From Aporophyla lueneburgensis (lineage: Eukaryota; Arthropoda; Insecta; Lepidoptera; Noctuidae), in assembly GCA_932294355.1 (NCBI GenBank), contig OW028741.1:19034001-19098000 (forward strand): a DNA stretch of 64,000 bases, given 5' to 3'. The position numbers and the translations under genes were made by a program. The stretch's first letter is position 1. Every line of letters begins with the position of its first letter. The notes under the pieces are model-generated. The model was given only the letters and a program-made list of their open reading frames with translations, had not been told where the DNA came from and did not search any database. Shown here piece after piece: positions 22,748 through 34,760 of the stretch.

Positions 22748-23547
22748 GTAAGAATGATTAAGTATCCAAATTTTTCAAGGAAGTTCCGGTAAACTTTTTT
22801 GTAATAGCTTGCTTTAATCAGTAGATTTGTAATGTCCAGTAATGGACTGACTGATGATGACGATGATTACAATATGACGATACGGGAAAACCTAAAATAC
22901 ATATTATAATGCATGAATTTCATCATAATTTTTACAGTTGGCTAAGTATTTTCCTAGCCCTATCACTGAAATCACAATAACCATGCTTGTTTTGTTTTCA
23001 TAAGATATGAAGACTTATTATTTTAGGCGCCAATTAGTGGAATCAGGCACTTGATGAAAGATAATTAACTTTATCATTAGGTAGTTTGTAAGGGAAATTA
23101 ATCAAACCAGGTTAACTAATCAACAATAGATTTGATAGACGATTTTCTGGTAATTGTAATGTACATTTTAAGTACATAAATTTGGTGACATGGTTATCAC
23201 TAAACTAACTGAACAAAACCACAAATAGGAAAGTATATTAAATAAATAAAATGATAAAATTTACTTATCCTCTTACATGTTTCTATTTTTCGTCTTTCTC
23301 ACACAATTTAGAATATGCTTGAATTTCTTGATTTCCTCCCATATCCATTTCCCCGTATTTGTTCAGAAGCTTACCCTGCCCAAGCCCTTAGTAGCAAATT
23401 CATCATAGTTCTGCCCCTATTATTTGGGGTAGGTTCAGTACGTAGATTTTTTCTAGCATCTCTTTAATGGCTTGGATGATAGCATTCATATTCGCAAGGT
23501 GTCGTAAGTTCGCATATTGGGCTTTAGAGATCACATCTACATACATT
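22748..23547. other. No gene recognised (presumed intron)
   Basis: Starts at the donor gtaaga. AT-rich with no repeat I can name. Confidence 0.4.
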
Positions 23548-23760
23548 TCAGCCTAAAGACGTCCACTGCTGGACATAGGCCTCCCCAAAAAGGAGAGTTT
23601 GCCATAATCGCCACGCTTGGCTAGGCGGGTTGGCGATCGCAGTTAGGTGATACAATGCATAGAGAACGCTGCTGCCCATTCTCTAGTAAGTCCCTTAGTC
23701 GCCTTTTATGAAACCCATGGGAAGAAATGGTATGGTGCTATTCTTTACATGCGGCACCTC
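23548..23760 (-). mobile_element. RTE-tailed repeat, copy 2
   Basis: Reads as the reverse of 17326-17525: catttcagcctaaagacg, ccactgctggacatagg, then cttagtcgccttttatgaa and catgggaagaaatgg. It shares its terminal about 40 bp with the RTE LINE 3' end. Confidence 0.6.
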
Positions 23761-24379
23761 ACGCAAGATCACATTGTATTCGACCTTTATCACTTTTTTG
23801 ACACTTATGGAAAGAGTAAGTCCTACAGATTGCCCAATTTCTATTAGTTTTATTTCATACCTAAGAATCTTGTGCAAAATATGAAAGGTTGCAGCAGCAA
23901 ATTACCGATTAGACCGGGAAAATCCACACCTTTCTTTATTATAACTCCTAAAGACTTCCTATAATGTCGCCAGTTTTGTTACGTACGCATGCCAATGTTA
24001 CTATTGTTGCCAATTACTTTCACAGAGCTCTTTTATGATCTGAAAGTGGAAAGTACTTCATTAAATCAACTCACTTATAAGTCGCAATTACGTTGCCGAT
24101 GGTACCTCCCTGTATATTCACGCGATACGGACATTGAACCCTGCGTATGAGTTGCATACGGAGTTAAATTACTCAATAAGTTACTTCTGTAGCCAATGTA
24201 GCCTTGCATAGGAAAATACAATCTAGTTGTGTAAGCGAATTTTGTGGAATACTAACAATTTGTCGTTCGGTGGATAAGTATGTTGTAATTTATGTAACGC
24301 TTGAACCAACGGGCAGAGAAAGGTAAAAAGGATAAGTGTCGAAAAATCTTTGGGCATTATATAATTCATGACGTTGATT
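23761..24379. other. No gene recognised
   Basis: Intronic-looking AT-rich sequence; nothing matched. Confidence 0.4.
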
Positions 24380-24640
24380 CGGACTGTCTCGTTAGGCTAG
24401 TGGTCGCAAGCTGTACTTCTAAGCATGAGGTCCTGGGTTAGTTTGCCAGGTCGGGCTAAATGTTATTGTTTTTTTTTTTTTCTGGAATTTCTCAGTATCA
24501 GCCTTGATTTGTGCTCGGTTGATGGCAATAGACTCGCCCCCTATTACATGGAACTAAAACGTAACTGGCGAAATATGGGTGTACTATAGGTAGGTACACC
24601 TCTGCCCAACCCTACGTGAAAACCAGACGTGATGATGTTA
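24380..24640 (+). mobile_element. tRNA-derived SINE
   Basis: The head has an A-box-like TTAGGCTAGTGG (about 24392) and a decayed B box (ggttagtttgcc, about 24436). The body has a T-rich run, gatggcaatagactcgcc and cctattacatggaac, and ends with ggtacacctctgcccaac. A shorter relative lies near 51965-52010. Confidence 0.6.
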
Positions 24641-25203
24641 TGTTTATTCGGAATCCCATGGAGTTCGGAAGTCAAGCAAAGTGACTTCTCGTGGACTTGA
24701 TTCGGCATTATACACTTCATCTTTTATCCACCGTATATTATAATCGTACCAGATACTTTTATAAAACATCAAGAGATATTGTCATATCATTGGCACTACG
24801 ACTACAGTGAAGCAAAACGTAAAATATTGTACAACAAAAAAACCCGTTTTTTATGAAACCAATAAATGCACCAACTTTTCCAAGATCACCTCTCCAAGTA
24901 CTTCAGATTAACTCAGCGAACTGAGTAATTGGACTATATCAATACAGTTGATTAATTACCTGATCGACCTTGAGCGTAATCAGTGACATTCCAAGCGGGG
25001 TACGTTTTATGACTTGTGTGCTTAGGCGGTATGTCATCTGATAACACCTGTTGTACCGCACGTAGACAGCCGCTGTTACGTATTGGAAGACAATTAAGAA
25101 GCATAATAAGTAAACAATACTTGGCACGATAAGGTTTGCGGATACATTTAAGGACCATTAATTAGGTATAAGGCAATTGCATGCAGCTGAGATGAGAATG
25201 TAA
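24641..25203. other. No gene recognised
   Basis: Minus-strand frames at 24939-25158 are short and unrecognised. Confidence 0.35.
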
Positions 25204-25376
25204 ATAGGAAAGTCGTTACGGGTCGTCAGAAGCCCCTGTCTTACAAAGGGGTGTCGTGTTATTTGTAACTGGGTTGTGAAGTCGCTCCACGTTAAATACT
25301 GGTATTTAGCTGGATCAGGTTAGATTTAAAAGCCGACCCCAACGTAGTTGTGAAAAGGGTAGGCAAATTGAGGTGT
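25204..25376 (+). mobile_element. LINE 3'-end repeat, diverged copy
   Basis: Matches 12395-12638: gtcgttacgggtcgtcag, gggtgtcgtgttattt, ggatcaggttagattt, gccgaccccaacgtagttg. The tail has decayed. Confidence 0.5.
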
Positions 25377-25810
25377 AGATATCACCACCACTGGGACGTC
25401 TAGATCACAATGTGTTATTTTTCTGTGACTTCTTTGGGAACAGTGTGGTTTTGGGTGAAACAAACTTAACTTTATTTTAGGATGTTGCGGCGCAGCATGG
25501 GAGAGGTTTATGCCCAGCTGTAGATTGCGATAGGCAGAGTTGATTGATTGAACTATTATTTTGACTTGGATATTAAAATATTTGGGCTCCCTTCTCGTAT
25601 GGAACGTTCAGAGGACGTAGCAGTATTGTATTTACCAAAGAGAGGAAGCTTTCTAAAACTTAAATGAGATCAACCAAACGTTGGTAACCTGATACAGCCT
25701 CTAATTTGCAAAGGCTTAGATCTTTGACCCAGCTTGCTGCTTAGACTTTTGGTCGCGACAAGCTGTCTCGTATTGAAGTTAGATTAAAGACTTGGCATAA
25801 TCTTCACATA

Positions 25811-25955
25811 GTATAAAACAAAGTGGCTTCCCGCGTCTATACACTTCGATCTTTTCGCAACGGATTTTGATCCGGTTTTCATCAACAGTCAGAGTGATTC
25901 AAGAGGAAGGTTTATATTTAAAATACGCGAGCAAAGCCGTTGGCAAAAGCTATTT
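25811..25955 (+). mobile_element. Helitron-like fragment
   Basis: Contains gtataaaacaaagtggc, tcttttcgcaacgg, cagagtgattcaagagg and ends ttggcaaaagctattt. The same unit occurs at 49103-49750, and in reverse at 29581-29722 and 31068-31215. Confidence 0.55.
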
Positions 25956-26016
25956 GATAACATTATTCAAATCTTAAACCCGGATCCTGATATCATGCTG
26001 GGTGGAGGCACAGGTG

Positions 26017-26216
26017 TTTTTTTTTTTGGGATGATATCTCGCAGGTCAACCTATTAGGTTGTCGGCTGCTTAACTGGACTTGCCGGTGGCTACCTTAATA
26101 AATGTAGGCCAGCAAGGGCTTAAAACTGCAGCAACTACCCGCTAAAGGGTACGGACCTCGGCTTAGGGCATCGCTGGTAGAGGGCAGCAAAGGACGGGCT
26201 GGATCGGATCGAATGA
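26017..26216 (-). mobile_element. LINE 3' end with A-tail, copy 1
   Basis: The T-run (26017-26027) is the reverse of a poly-A tail, followed by ggttgtcggctgcttaac, ggacttgccggtggctacc and ggacctcggcttagggca. A plus-strand copy is at 28335-28512. Confidence 0.55.
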
Positions 26217-26604
26217 AGGGTAGAGGCACGCTTACGATTTTACATATGAATGTTTAGTTCTAAATCACAAGCTACTTTAGCAGACAAGTTTCGTAAACAT
26301 TGATCCTTAGGCAAATATTGAATCATGATCGGGCTTGGCCTGTTTATGTTCGCAATGGATTTCTATGATAATTATGTATAAACATTAGCCAAGCCTTTAA
26401 AACTTGTTTGAACTGATATGAAAAAGGGGGCGTCATGAAGGTCTTTTAGAATCAATAGATTGTGTGTCAACTGTTATAATGTATCATAGAGTTTCGCTAC
26501 TAAAACATGGACCTTTCGCAAAGCTCAAGGTAGTAAAAAAACTAGATATGTTGTCATCATAAATACCGATCTTTTTGATCATGAAATTATTGATAGGTAC
26601 CGAT
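26217..26604. other. No gene recognised
   Basis: No repeat or frame of note. Confidence 0.35.
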
Positions 26605-27368
<764 letters not shown>

Positions 27369-27931
27369 TGTAACTATCTGTTCATTAAGACAGTCCTTAG
27401 AGTTTCCTGCCCGTTATTCTCCATAAGAACCTATTGTACTGTGCTTTGTAAAGGGTAACTAAATTAATCTTTTTATCAGACCGACTCTTTTGAAAATACA
27501 TTTGTCTAAAAAATGCATGTAAATCGTTGTATTGGAATTAAAGCTGTGAGTGAGTATATGTTGTAATTGCCCCGAACTAGGAACCCATCGTCCCCATCTT
27601 CAATAGATGACATCTATAATATTCAGTAGCAGTGATGAAATCTCTTGTCGTTGTTCTTTTGTGACAACACTTATCATTCGGCACTGATTGGTAGCGGAGA
27701 CACTTCAGTGTTCGCCGGATTTCCGTATTTAAGTATCTTCATTTAATTTTGTAGAGGCTCTTGTAATACATCTATCGGTAAAAAAGGTATGAATATAAGA
27801 ATAAACAAAAATGTTTCTGCTGTGTAGAAATATAATTTTCAAAGTAGCATTCTTGTACGTACTATGAGAATCTTTAAGCTACCTATCTATACCCCTGTTT
27901 GTAATAAGAGTGTCTAAGGTCAAAAGATGAA
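27369..27931. other. No gene recognised
   Basis: AT-rich; nothing matched. Confidence 0.35.
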
Positions 27932-27943
27932 GCCATGACTCTA

Positions 27944-28200
27944 AAGCTCGGGTCGACGGCGTGCAGTGTTCCACGCGCGCCTCAAAGAGATGTCAGCAGC
28001 AGTGTAGGGGTCTACTAGGACCGATGCCTGCCGGGGTCGCGTGATTGTTCGAAAGAGATACCGTGACCCTGGCACATGGGCAACTGATGGAACACGGGTG
28101 GGTTTTAGTCAGTAAAAGTCTGACACGCCCTCCCGCTCCGCCCAGAGCGGGAGAAGTCATTTGATGATTTCCCATCCTGAAAAAAAAAAAAAAAAAAAAA
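27944..28200 (+). mobile_element. R1-like LINE 3' end with poly-A
   Basis: 5'-truncated copy: ttccacgcgcgcctcaaag, gagatgtcagcagcag, ggtcgcgtgattgttcg, acacgggtgggttttag, an inverted cccgctccgcccagagcggg, and an A-run of about 20. Flanked by GCCATGACTCTA (27932-27943, 28201-28212), a 12-bp target duplication. It overlaps the 3' part of the ORF-bearing copy at 31492-32166, which ties it to that LINE. Confidence 0.85.
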
Positions 28201-28334
28201 GCCATGACTCTATATAAGCAGCGGCAGATTGATTGGTACGACTTAAGTTTGCTGGCTCTTGGGTTAGATTATTTCCGCCATTTGAGACAGGCTGAGATTT
28301 ATAAGTAAACGTTATTTAGCACGTATTATTCCTT

Positions 28335-28512
28335 TGTTCCGATCCAGTCCGTCCCTTGCTGCCCTCTACTAATGATGCCCTAAGCCGAGGTCCGTACCCC
28401 ACAAGGAGTGTCTTTAGCGAGTATTCGCTCTAGTTTTAAGTTTTAAGCCCTGGATGGAGGCCTTAATTTATTAAGGTAATCACTGGCAAGTCCGGTTAAG
28501 CAAAAAAAAAAA
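28335..28512 (+). mobile_element. LINE 3' end with A-tail, copy 2
   Basis: Plus-strand relative of 26017-26216: gatccagtccgtcccttgc, gccctaagccgaggtccg, gcaagtccggttaagc then A11. Confidence 0.55.
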
Positions 28513-29580
28513 CTTATTATATTCCTGTTCTGTGGCACGATTTTTAAACTATAAGGTGTAAGATTCAAATGAGAATATATCTAACCCGAACCCGAACCTC
28601 AAATCCTTCCTTATAGCTTCATCGATTTTGTATTTTCGAGATTAACCACAGCTGTCGAATTTACACATGGAAAGACAACCTAAAACAGGACATGAAATAC
28701 TTCGACATAAGACTCAAGTTTTGGATGGACACGGCAGAAGACAGAAATAAGATCAAGAAGGGGCTAGTGATATTTACAAAGAAACGGGAGACGGAGAAGG
28801 GGGTAACGAGACCTCAGACGAAGACAATGAAAACAGCAAAGAGCAAACGATAGAGCTGAGAAAACAGTTGAATTCCGCCAAAAGAGCTACCGGTGAATCT
28901 TGACCGGAATCAACATGACGGCGATGCTGTTAAAAGATATACATCACTCGTCTCGATAGTAGTCTGGCCAATGCCTACTCTAGGATACATATCCGGTACG
29001 GCTCGCACACAATGGTTGGAAAAACTTACCATAGCACCCCCCGATCTATTGCTTGATATGCAATGGTCTCTATACCACCATGAATCATGAAGCTTCAGGG
29101 ACTTATGTAAATCTTGGGATTCATTCGATTAATCGAAGCTCATTAGACTACGCAGGGGTCGATACATTTAATTCATTCAGTGAAGAATTAACCATCGCCG
29201 CCGCCTAGGCAACATACCGTTGGCGTAATGCATATTACAATATTGGGCATAATAGGTACCGTCATTGCATACATAGCGCATCGTCAAACTAATCTAAACA
29301 TGACTCGTGTCCATGAAGGTAGTTAGTAAAAGAACTCTATAATAAAATTGTAAAGCCAAATGAATCTTAGCGAGCGCGACACGCTAATTATAACTAATCT
29401 AGAAAAACCGTGCTGTTTTTCTATTGTTTGTGATCAACCGGCTAATTAAGAGTACTTTACAAGATGGAGTGTGCTGTCATTTGCATACGTAGTGTCTTCT
29501 AGGTCACAAGACTGATAATATCACTAGTTTTATGAAGCTAGTTGCGGAGGTATAACTACTATTTTCTGTTCATAACTATT
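28513..29580. other. No gene recognised; possible decayed transposon coding
   Basis: 28620-28920 is purine-rich and reads partly like coding sequence (for example gatcaagaaggggctagtg), but stops break every frame within a short distance. I cannot assign it. Confidence 0.3.
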
Positions 29581-29722
29581 ACTAGCTTTTGCCAGCGGCT
29601 TCGCTCGCGTATTATACATAAACAACCTCCTCTTGAATCACTCTGTCTATTGATTAACCACATTAAAATCTGTTGTGTTGTTTAAAAAATCTAATCGTAC
29701 AGACGTGGGAAGCGACTTTGTT
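29581..29722 (-). mobile_element. Helitron-like fragment
   Basis: Begins (reversed) actagcttttgccagcggc, ttcgctcgcg, then cctcttgaatcactctgtct. Same family as 25811-25955. Confidence 0.55.
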
Positions 29723-30260
29723 TTCAACCGACGAAAAAAAACGGAGGAGGATATCAATTCGACGCGTATATTTTTTTTTGTGTCTGACCACGCATAACTT
29801 TTTACATAGTAGTCCGATTGTGATAATTCTTTTTTATTGGAAAGGGTATACTTCCAAGGCGGTCCCATATAAATTTGGAAAACAAAATCGAACGCTAAGG
29901 GTCGAAAAACAGGGGATGATTGATTGGTCACTCACTGATTGTAATGTATAACCACACATAACTTTATACAGAGTAGTCCGATTTTGTAATTCTTTTTTTA
30001 TTGGGTAGGGTATACTTTGCCAAGTATTATAAGTACATTAACGCCACAAAAATATTAAATAAAAACATTTAACAAAAAAATAAACTGCCGAAAAAACTGA
30101 AAAGCAAAAAATAATAAACCTTAAAATTTTGAGTCGGCGCTGAAAAATCAATGAACAAAGATCACTCAAAGCGCTAACTCATAACTTTATGTATATATTT
30201 TTTTGGTTTATTATTTTTTTGCTTTTCAGTTTTTTCAGCGGTTTAATTGTTTGTTAAAGA
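29723..30260. repeat. Lepidopteran dispersed repeat with inverted segment
   Basis: Contains aaccgacgaaaaaaaacgg, cggaggaggatatcaattcg and two tandem, related segments (29790-29870 and 29945-30025: agtccgattgtgataattc / agtccgattttgtaattc). Near its end, 30073-30119 and 30205-30250 are inverted (ccgaaaaaactgaaaagc / gcttttcagttttttcagcg). Class unknown. Confidence 0.5.
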
Positions 30261-31067
30261 GTTTTATAATATGAAAATATTTGAAAATTTTCATGACAGG
30301 CTGTTTAGAAAAATCGACACAAAAACTTCCTGTCATTTTGACAGTTCAAAAACATTCATTGCGTTATTTACGTTGTTGAGCAGATGCATTTGTAGAACAT
30401 AACGAAGCAATGGATTAGAAATATCCTTCAAAATTATTCAGATTGTGACTGATAGTGTGATACCTATGCAATTAAGGTGCTGTTCCACACACCCACTATC
30501 ACTAGCCTGTCACTAGTCCTGGAAACTCTGCGTACAGGTTGCGTAGACTTCACGTAGAGATCGCGTAGTTACGTCGTAAAGGTCGCGTAGGGACCTAGAC
30601 GTTGCGTAGACTATTCCATCAACGTCATGTCTTTGTCATCCACACTTCGTCTTTCAGAAATATTTCATAATTTTCTTAATTATGACGATGTTGTTTGTTT
30701 GTGCTGTAATCAATTTTTACATCGTAGCTAAATCCTGCAATGTCAGACTGACGACAGCAGTATGCTGTCGAGGTGGAGAAAGGTGTGGCCGTTACGTTTT
30801 ACTCAGTTCAATTGTTATGACTATGTCTGTGGTTGCTGTTCGGTCTTGTATGCTTTCTCCTGCCTCTGGTTATACTGAGTGAATTTGAGCGCGGTTTCAT
30901 ATCACCTCATAACGGATCTACTTAGGTGTAGGAGAACTTTAACATATTCTGTGCGCATTTTGACCTACATTGTACGCATTTGTATTTATCCTGTAATTTC
31001 CTGTATGAATACTGTATAGGTACTTTGATATAGACGGAATCAATTAAGTCAATCTGCCTATCTTTTT
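30261..31067. other. No gene recognised; old repeat segment
   Basis: 30340-30485 matches 15745-15835. Around 30530-30610 the motif GCGTAG recurs about every 10-25 bp. No coding sequence recognised. Confidence 0.35.
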
Positions 31068-31215
31068 ACCAACTACTAGATTTTGCCAGATTATCATACA
31101 TATAAACCTTCCTCCTTCACTCTGTCTATAGATAAAAACCGCAATAAAATCCGTTGCGTTGTAAAAGGTCTAAGCGTACAAACACGAAGAGCGACTTAAT
31201 TTCATACTACATAAA
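31068..31215 (-). mobile_element. Helitron-like fragment, diverged
   Basis: tactagattttgccagatt, ataaaccttcctccttcac, aaaatccgttgcgttgtaa: same order as 29581-29722. Confidence 0.5.
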
Positions 31216-31239
31216 AAGATAAAGATATTGGAGCTGACT

Positions 31240-31400
31240 TCCATTCTAACCGGATGCAGTCAGTATTTTACTTGGAGCGACTGCCTAGCTGCCCTCCACA
31301 ACTCAGTTACCTACTTGGTAATACGATTCCCCTTGCCTTGGTGAGATTGGTTATCAGACTTTCGGCCTGTTGACTACCCATAACAACTGTCAAAGAGCGA
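31240..31400 (-). mobile_element. LINE 3'-end repeat, inverted copy
   Basis: Reverse complement relates to 12395-12638 and 25204-25376 (here ggtaatacgattccccttg and gagattggttatcagac). Confidence 0.4.
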
Positions 31401-31491
31401 CGAATGACACCCGGGACTGCTTCCGATGTTTTCCGATGAACGGAGGCCTTTTGGTGTCTTAAGATGGTCACTCATCCGGCAAGTATAGCTT

Positions 31492-32166
31492 TTTTTTTTG
31501 GATGGGAAATCATCGAATGACTTCTCCCGCTCTGGGCGGAGCGGGAGGGTATGTCTGACATTTACTGACTAAAACCCACCCGTGTTCCTACAGTTACCCT
31601 TATGACAGGGCCACGGTATCTCGTTTGAACAATCTCGCGACACTGGCAGGCATCGGTCCTAGCAGAGCCCTTCAGTGCTGCTGACATCTCTTTAAGGCGC
31701 GCGTGGAACACGCGCCGTCAACACGGGCCTGGTCCTTACCGGGCGGCAAGCTACCCATTGCTGGCCGCCCGCAAGCCCGCGCCTGCGGTGGCCGGGAGTC
31801 TGCGATCGACTCCTGACGCTCGGGGCCGCTCCTCCTGTGGCGGCTAGGGATGCGAGGGCGCAGAGACTGCCCCTCCCTCACGCGCCCCGCCTCCTTCGCG
31901 AGCATTACTGCTTCGCAGAAGGAGGTAACGGCTTCCCATGACCTCTCGCTCCGTACCATGGCTCGCACCAGGGCCGGACGCGAGAGGTCGGCGCCGCCGA
32001 TCGCCTCCACAAGGACACGACGGTGCTCCGCCCAGGCAGGGCACACTTCCACCGTATATTCCACCGTGTCCTCCAGACGCTCCTCGCAATGGAAACACCC
32101 GGGCGTTTCCTCCCGCGTAACACGATAGTGAAGATTTTGACTGATCTCATATTTTTCTATACTCAC
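31492..32166 (-). mobile_element. R1-like LINE: C-terminal ORF plus 3' UTR
   Basis: On the minus strand a 164-codon frame (32166-31672) encodes the C-terminal end of a non-LTR retrotransposon polyprotein. A zinc-knuckle-like CFHCEERLEDTVEYTVEVCP (Cys-x2-Cys...His-like...Cys) is followed by AWAEHRRVLVEAIGG and an Arg/Pro-rich tail. The 3' UTR follows (31690-31492), with the hairpin cccgctctgggcggagcggg and a terminal A-run. The remaining RT and endonuclease are missing. This copy identifies the short 3'-end copies elsewhere in the window. Confidence 0.75.
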
Positions 32167-32964
32167 AGCATACCGACTTTATAGTCAAAGACCTGAACCT
32201 AACCTAATGTTACGTTATCATTAAGATAGACATCATCAAAGATTTTTTAAGGCGGTCAGTCAAGAAAAGGTCCTATTTGAAGTAGATTCCTATTCCTATT
32301 TTGAATTTGAAAACGCTGTGCAGTGAAAACTCATTGCTTTTCTAGACATCGTTTGGTGAGTGCAAGGACAACATACAGCCATACAGCCTTACAATCTATA
32401 ACAACTTATGAAAAGGCAGGTAAATGTTGCGACCCTCTCCTTTGGTATACTTATTATAATCTCTAAATCGCCTTAAGAAGCCTGTGAAAGATGATTCCGA
32501 GATTTAAAAAATGACGTGCCTGCCTATTATATTACAAAGTTTTATTTTCATAGGAAATGCTATACGAGAATATTTCATGCATGTCGTTTGAAAAAGATAA
32601 GCCAGTTGGCAAGGTTGGTAGCAGGACTGACTAGGCTTTTTTTTTATAAATATATAAATTATATCAAAATATAAAATGATAATAATTTAAATTGCTTGAT
32701 AACAATTTCAAATGGAATGCATATTTTTTTAGGCTCTTGCTGAACCTCTAACACAAACCTTTTTTATGCTTCTTAGACCTTGCCATATTGAAATTCCAAT
32801 TAAAATATAGTTGCTATGTGGGTGAACTATAGTGTTTGCCTAATCTGTATTTAAATGCTTCGATAAAATTAGCAAGAGGACATTAAAGTGACGACCATAT
32901 AAAGGGGTGGTCTGAATACAGTATTTCAGATACCTACTCTGAATTGAACAGTAAATAGTATCAG
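32167..32964. other. No gene recognised
   Basis: AT-rich; nothing matched. Confidence 0.4.
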
Positions 32965-33360
32965 ACGTAGACCCTGTCTACCAGTTCATCAGTCCACCTT
33001 GTGGGAGGCCTTCAAATGCTACGTCTTCCAGTACGCGGTCGCCGCTCCGGAACCTTTCGATCCCATCGGCCATCTGTTATGCAAGCAATGTGCCCTGCCC
33101 ACTGCACACTTTAGTTTGACAATTCTTCGAGCTATGTCGGTTACCTTGCTTCTCCTACGGATCTCTTCATTCCTGATTCGATCGTGTAGGGAAACTCCAA
33201 GTATAACAAGAGGGTTATACTAGGAGTTTCCCTACGCGTGGAGTTTCTCTCAAGGGTAGCCCTGTTGCCTTGGCTCTTCTTGGCAACAGGGCAATCTTTG
33301 GGTGACTTTCAGCCTTCTTATGACGCCCATTATGTGCGAACACGTTTCGGAACCCACCTG
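32965..33360 (-). mobile_element. RTE LINE fragment with hairpin rearrangements
   Basis: Matches the 3' coding part of the LINE at 10622-11794 (gtgggaggccttcaa, cagtacgcggtcgcc, atgtgccctgcccactgc, ttcctgattcgatcg). Two local inverted duplications interrupt it (33186-33235 and about 33264-33291), absent from the intact copy. The frame is broken. Confidence 0.7.
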
Positions 33361-34379
33361 CATTTTATTTATAGGTGCATCTAAAGAGCATCTCTGGTCA
33401 ATTAAGGAAGGAAGCAATTATTATTACTTAAATAAAAGCTCACTACGAGTTGTATATGGAATACGTGTGGGTTGATATCGTAGTCATTACAGAACCGTTA
33501 TTATTGGACGCCCGTCCTGAGCATGGAGTATTGGTCTAGAAGTCTAGTTAGTCAGACGAGACATATACAATAATGGCTGATCTAATTATGGACGCCATCT
33601 TGAAGAAGTAGACTCGCACAGATGAGCACGAAGGAAAGGGTTTAGACTCGTAAATCCGTTTAGGAGGCGAGGTCACGTGGTGGATTCACCCACAGCCATT
33701 TATACAACCCATTGGTTGTTTAAATGGCCGTCTCTGGTCTGATAGTATGGAAGTGGTGGCACTTCCATACCATCAGACCAACACCATTCATTAAGACCAT
33801 TTATTTTCACACACTGTTAGATTTTTTAAGTAAGTAGTCTACATTTTCAAATAGGAATTCGTATAACAATTTTAGGTCATAATCCTAAGGCATCTATGAC
33901 GGCCGACGACCAGTTATACTGTAAGTTTTGCTCGTTTCTGGAAAGAAAACAGTTCCTTCAGCAGTGAGAAAATTCTAAGAAAATCACGGAAAAGTAACCA
34001 TAGCTAGCCTCCGCTACGGTAGATGACGTAGCAAATTTATTTCTCTGTATTGAAGAAAAAACGAGATCTATCTGTGATTAATGAGCGAACGTTCCATTCA
34101 AACGAAAGAATGGCTCCACATAAAAAACTTCGTCAGAAATTAAATCTTCATCGTAAGATAAGGCATGATCTGATTAATTTTATTGTGTATTATAAGGTGT
34201 GAAATTAACAAGTGATAAGTTAAGGTTTCCTTATTGATAAAAAATATTCAAATCTCAATGTAAAATGCTCCGTTAGGTAATCGCGTTGTACTTAAACTTT
34301 TTGTTATTGCGAACTGCAAACCTTGGAAGTTATTAGAGGTTCAGTATTATTTTATTTGCGGTCATTGTTGAAGATCTTT
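33361..34379. other. No gene recognised; contains one hairpin
   Basis: 33735-33780 is a 21-bp-arm inverted repeat (TGGTCTGATAGTATGGAAGTG and its reverse with one mismatch). Otherwise nothing recognised. Confidence 0.4.
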
Positions 34380-34760
34380 CTAATCGACAGACAGACAGAC
34401 TTCAGTAGGAGGTTTGCCTCGGCGGGCGCCGCGCGTATGTCGTTTCTATTGACGCGTTATAAAACCACGATAAAAGAAAATATTCTGTGATAATACCCTA
34501 GAGTGTGCGTGATAATTACGAGTGTTTATAAACGATCTGTGATCTATATTTTAGCGTATTTCGTGATTTATGTTTGTGTGAAAATAAGTTTGAAAAAGCA
34601 AACAACTGTATTGGATGTGCGCGAACTGAAATTGCGATGGTTCTTCAGTTTCATATTCATGAAACTTGTTAGAGCTAGACCTATTTTTCATCCTGAAAAA
34701 AGCTATTGGAATGCCTTGTGTGAAACAATTTTACAGAGATACGTAAGCAAGTAGTAGGTA
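34380..34760 (+). promoter_or_regulatory. Possible alternative promoter or 5' UTR segment
   Basis: A TTCAGT initiator-like motif (34401-34406) lies next to a GC-rich patch (ggcgggcgccgcgcg). After it comes a stretch resembling an insect leader (gtgtgcgtgataattacg). An 83-codon frame follows (34503-34754), hydrophobic at its start, but its first codon is GTG and it has no recognised domain. Weak evidence only. Confidence 0.2.

Noticed and set aside
31850..32128. Plus-strand Arg/Ser-rich ORFs
   Set aside because: Shadows of the minus-strand R1-like LINE C-terminal frame.
34503..34754. 83-codon hydrophobic ORF as a small membrane protein
   Set aside because: Begins at GTG, no family resemblance, sits in a possible 5' leader.
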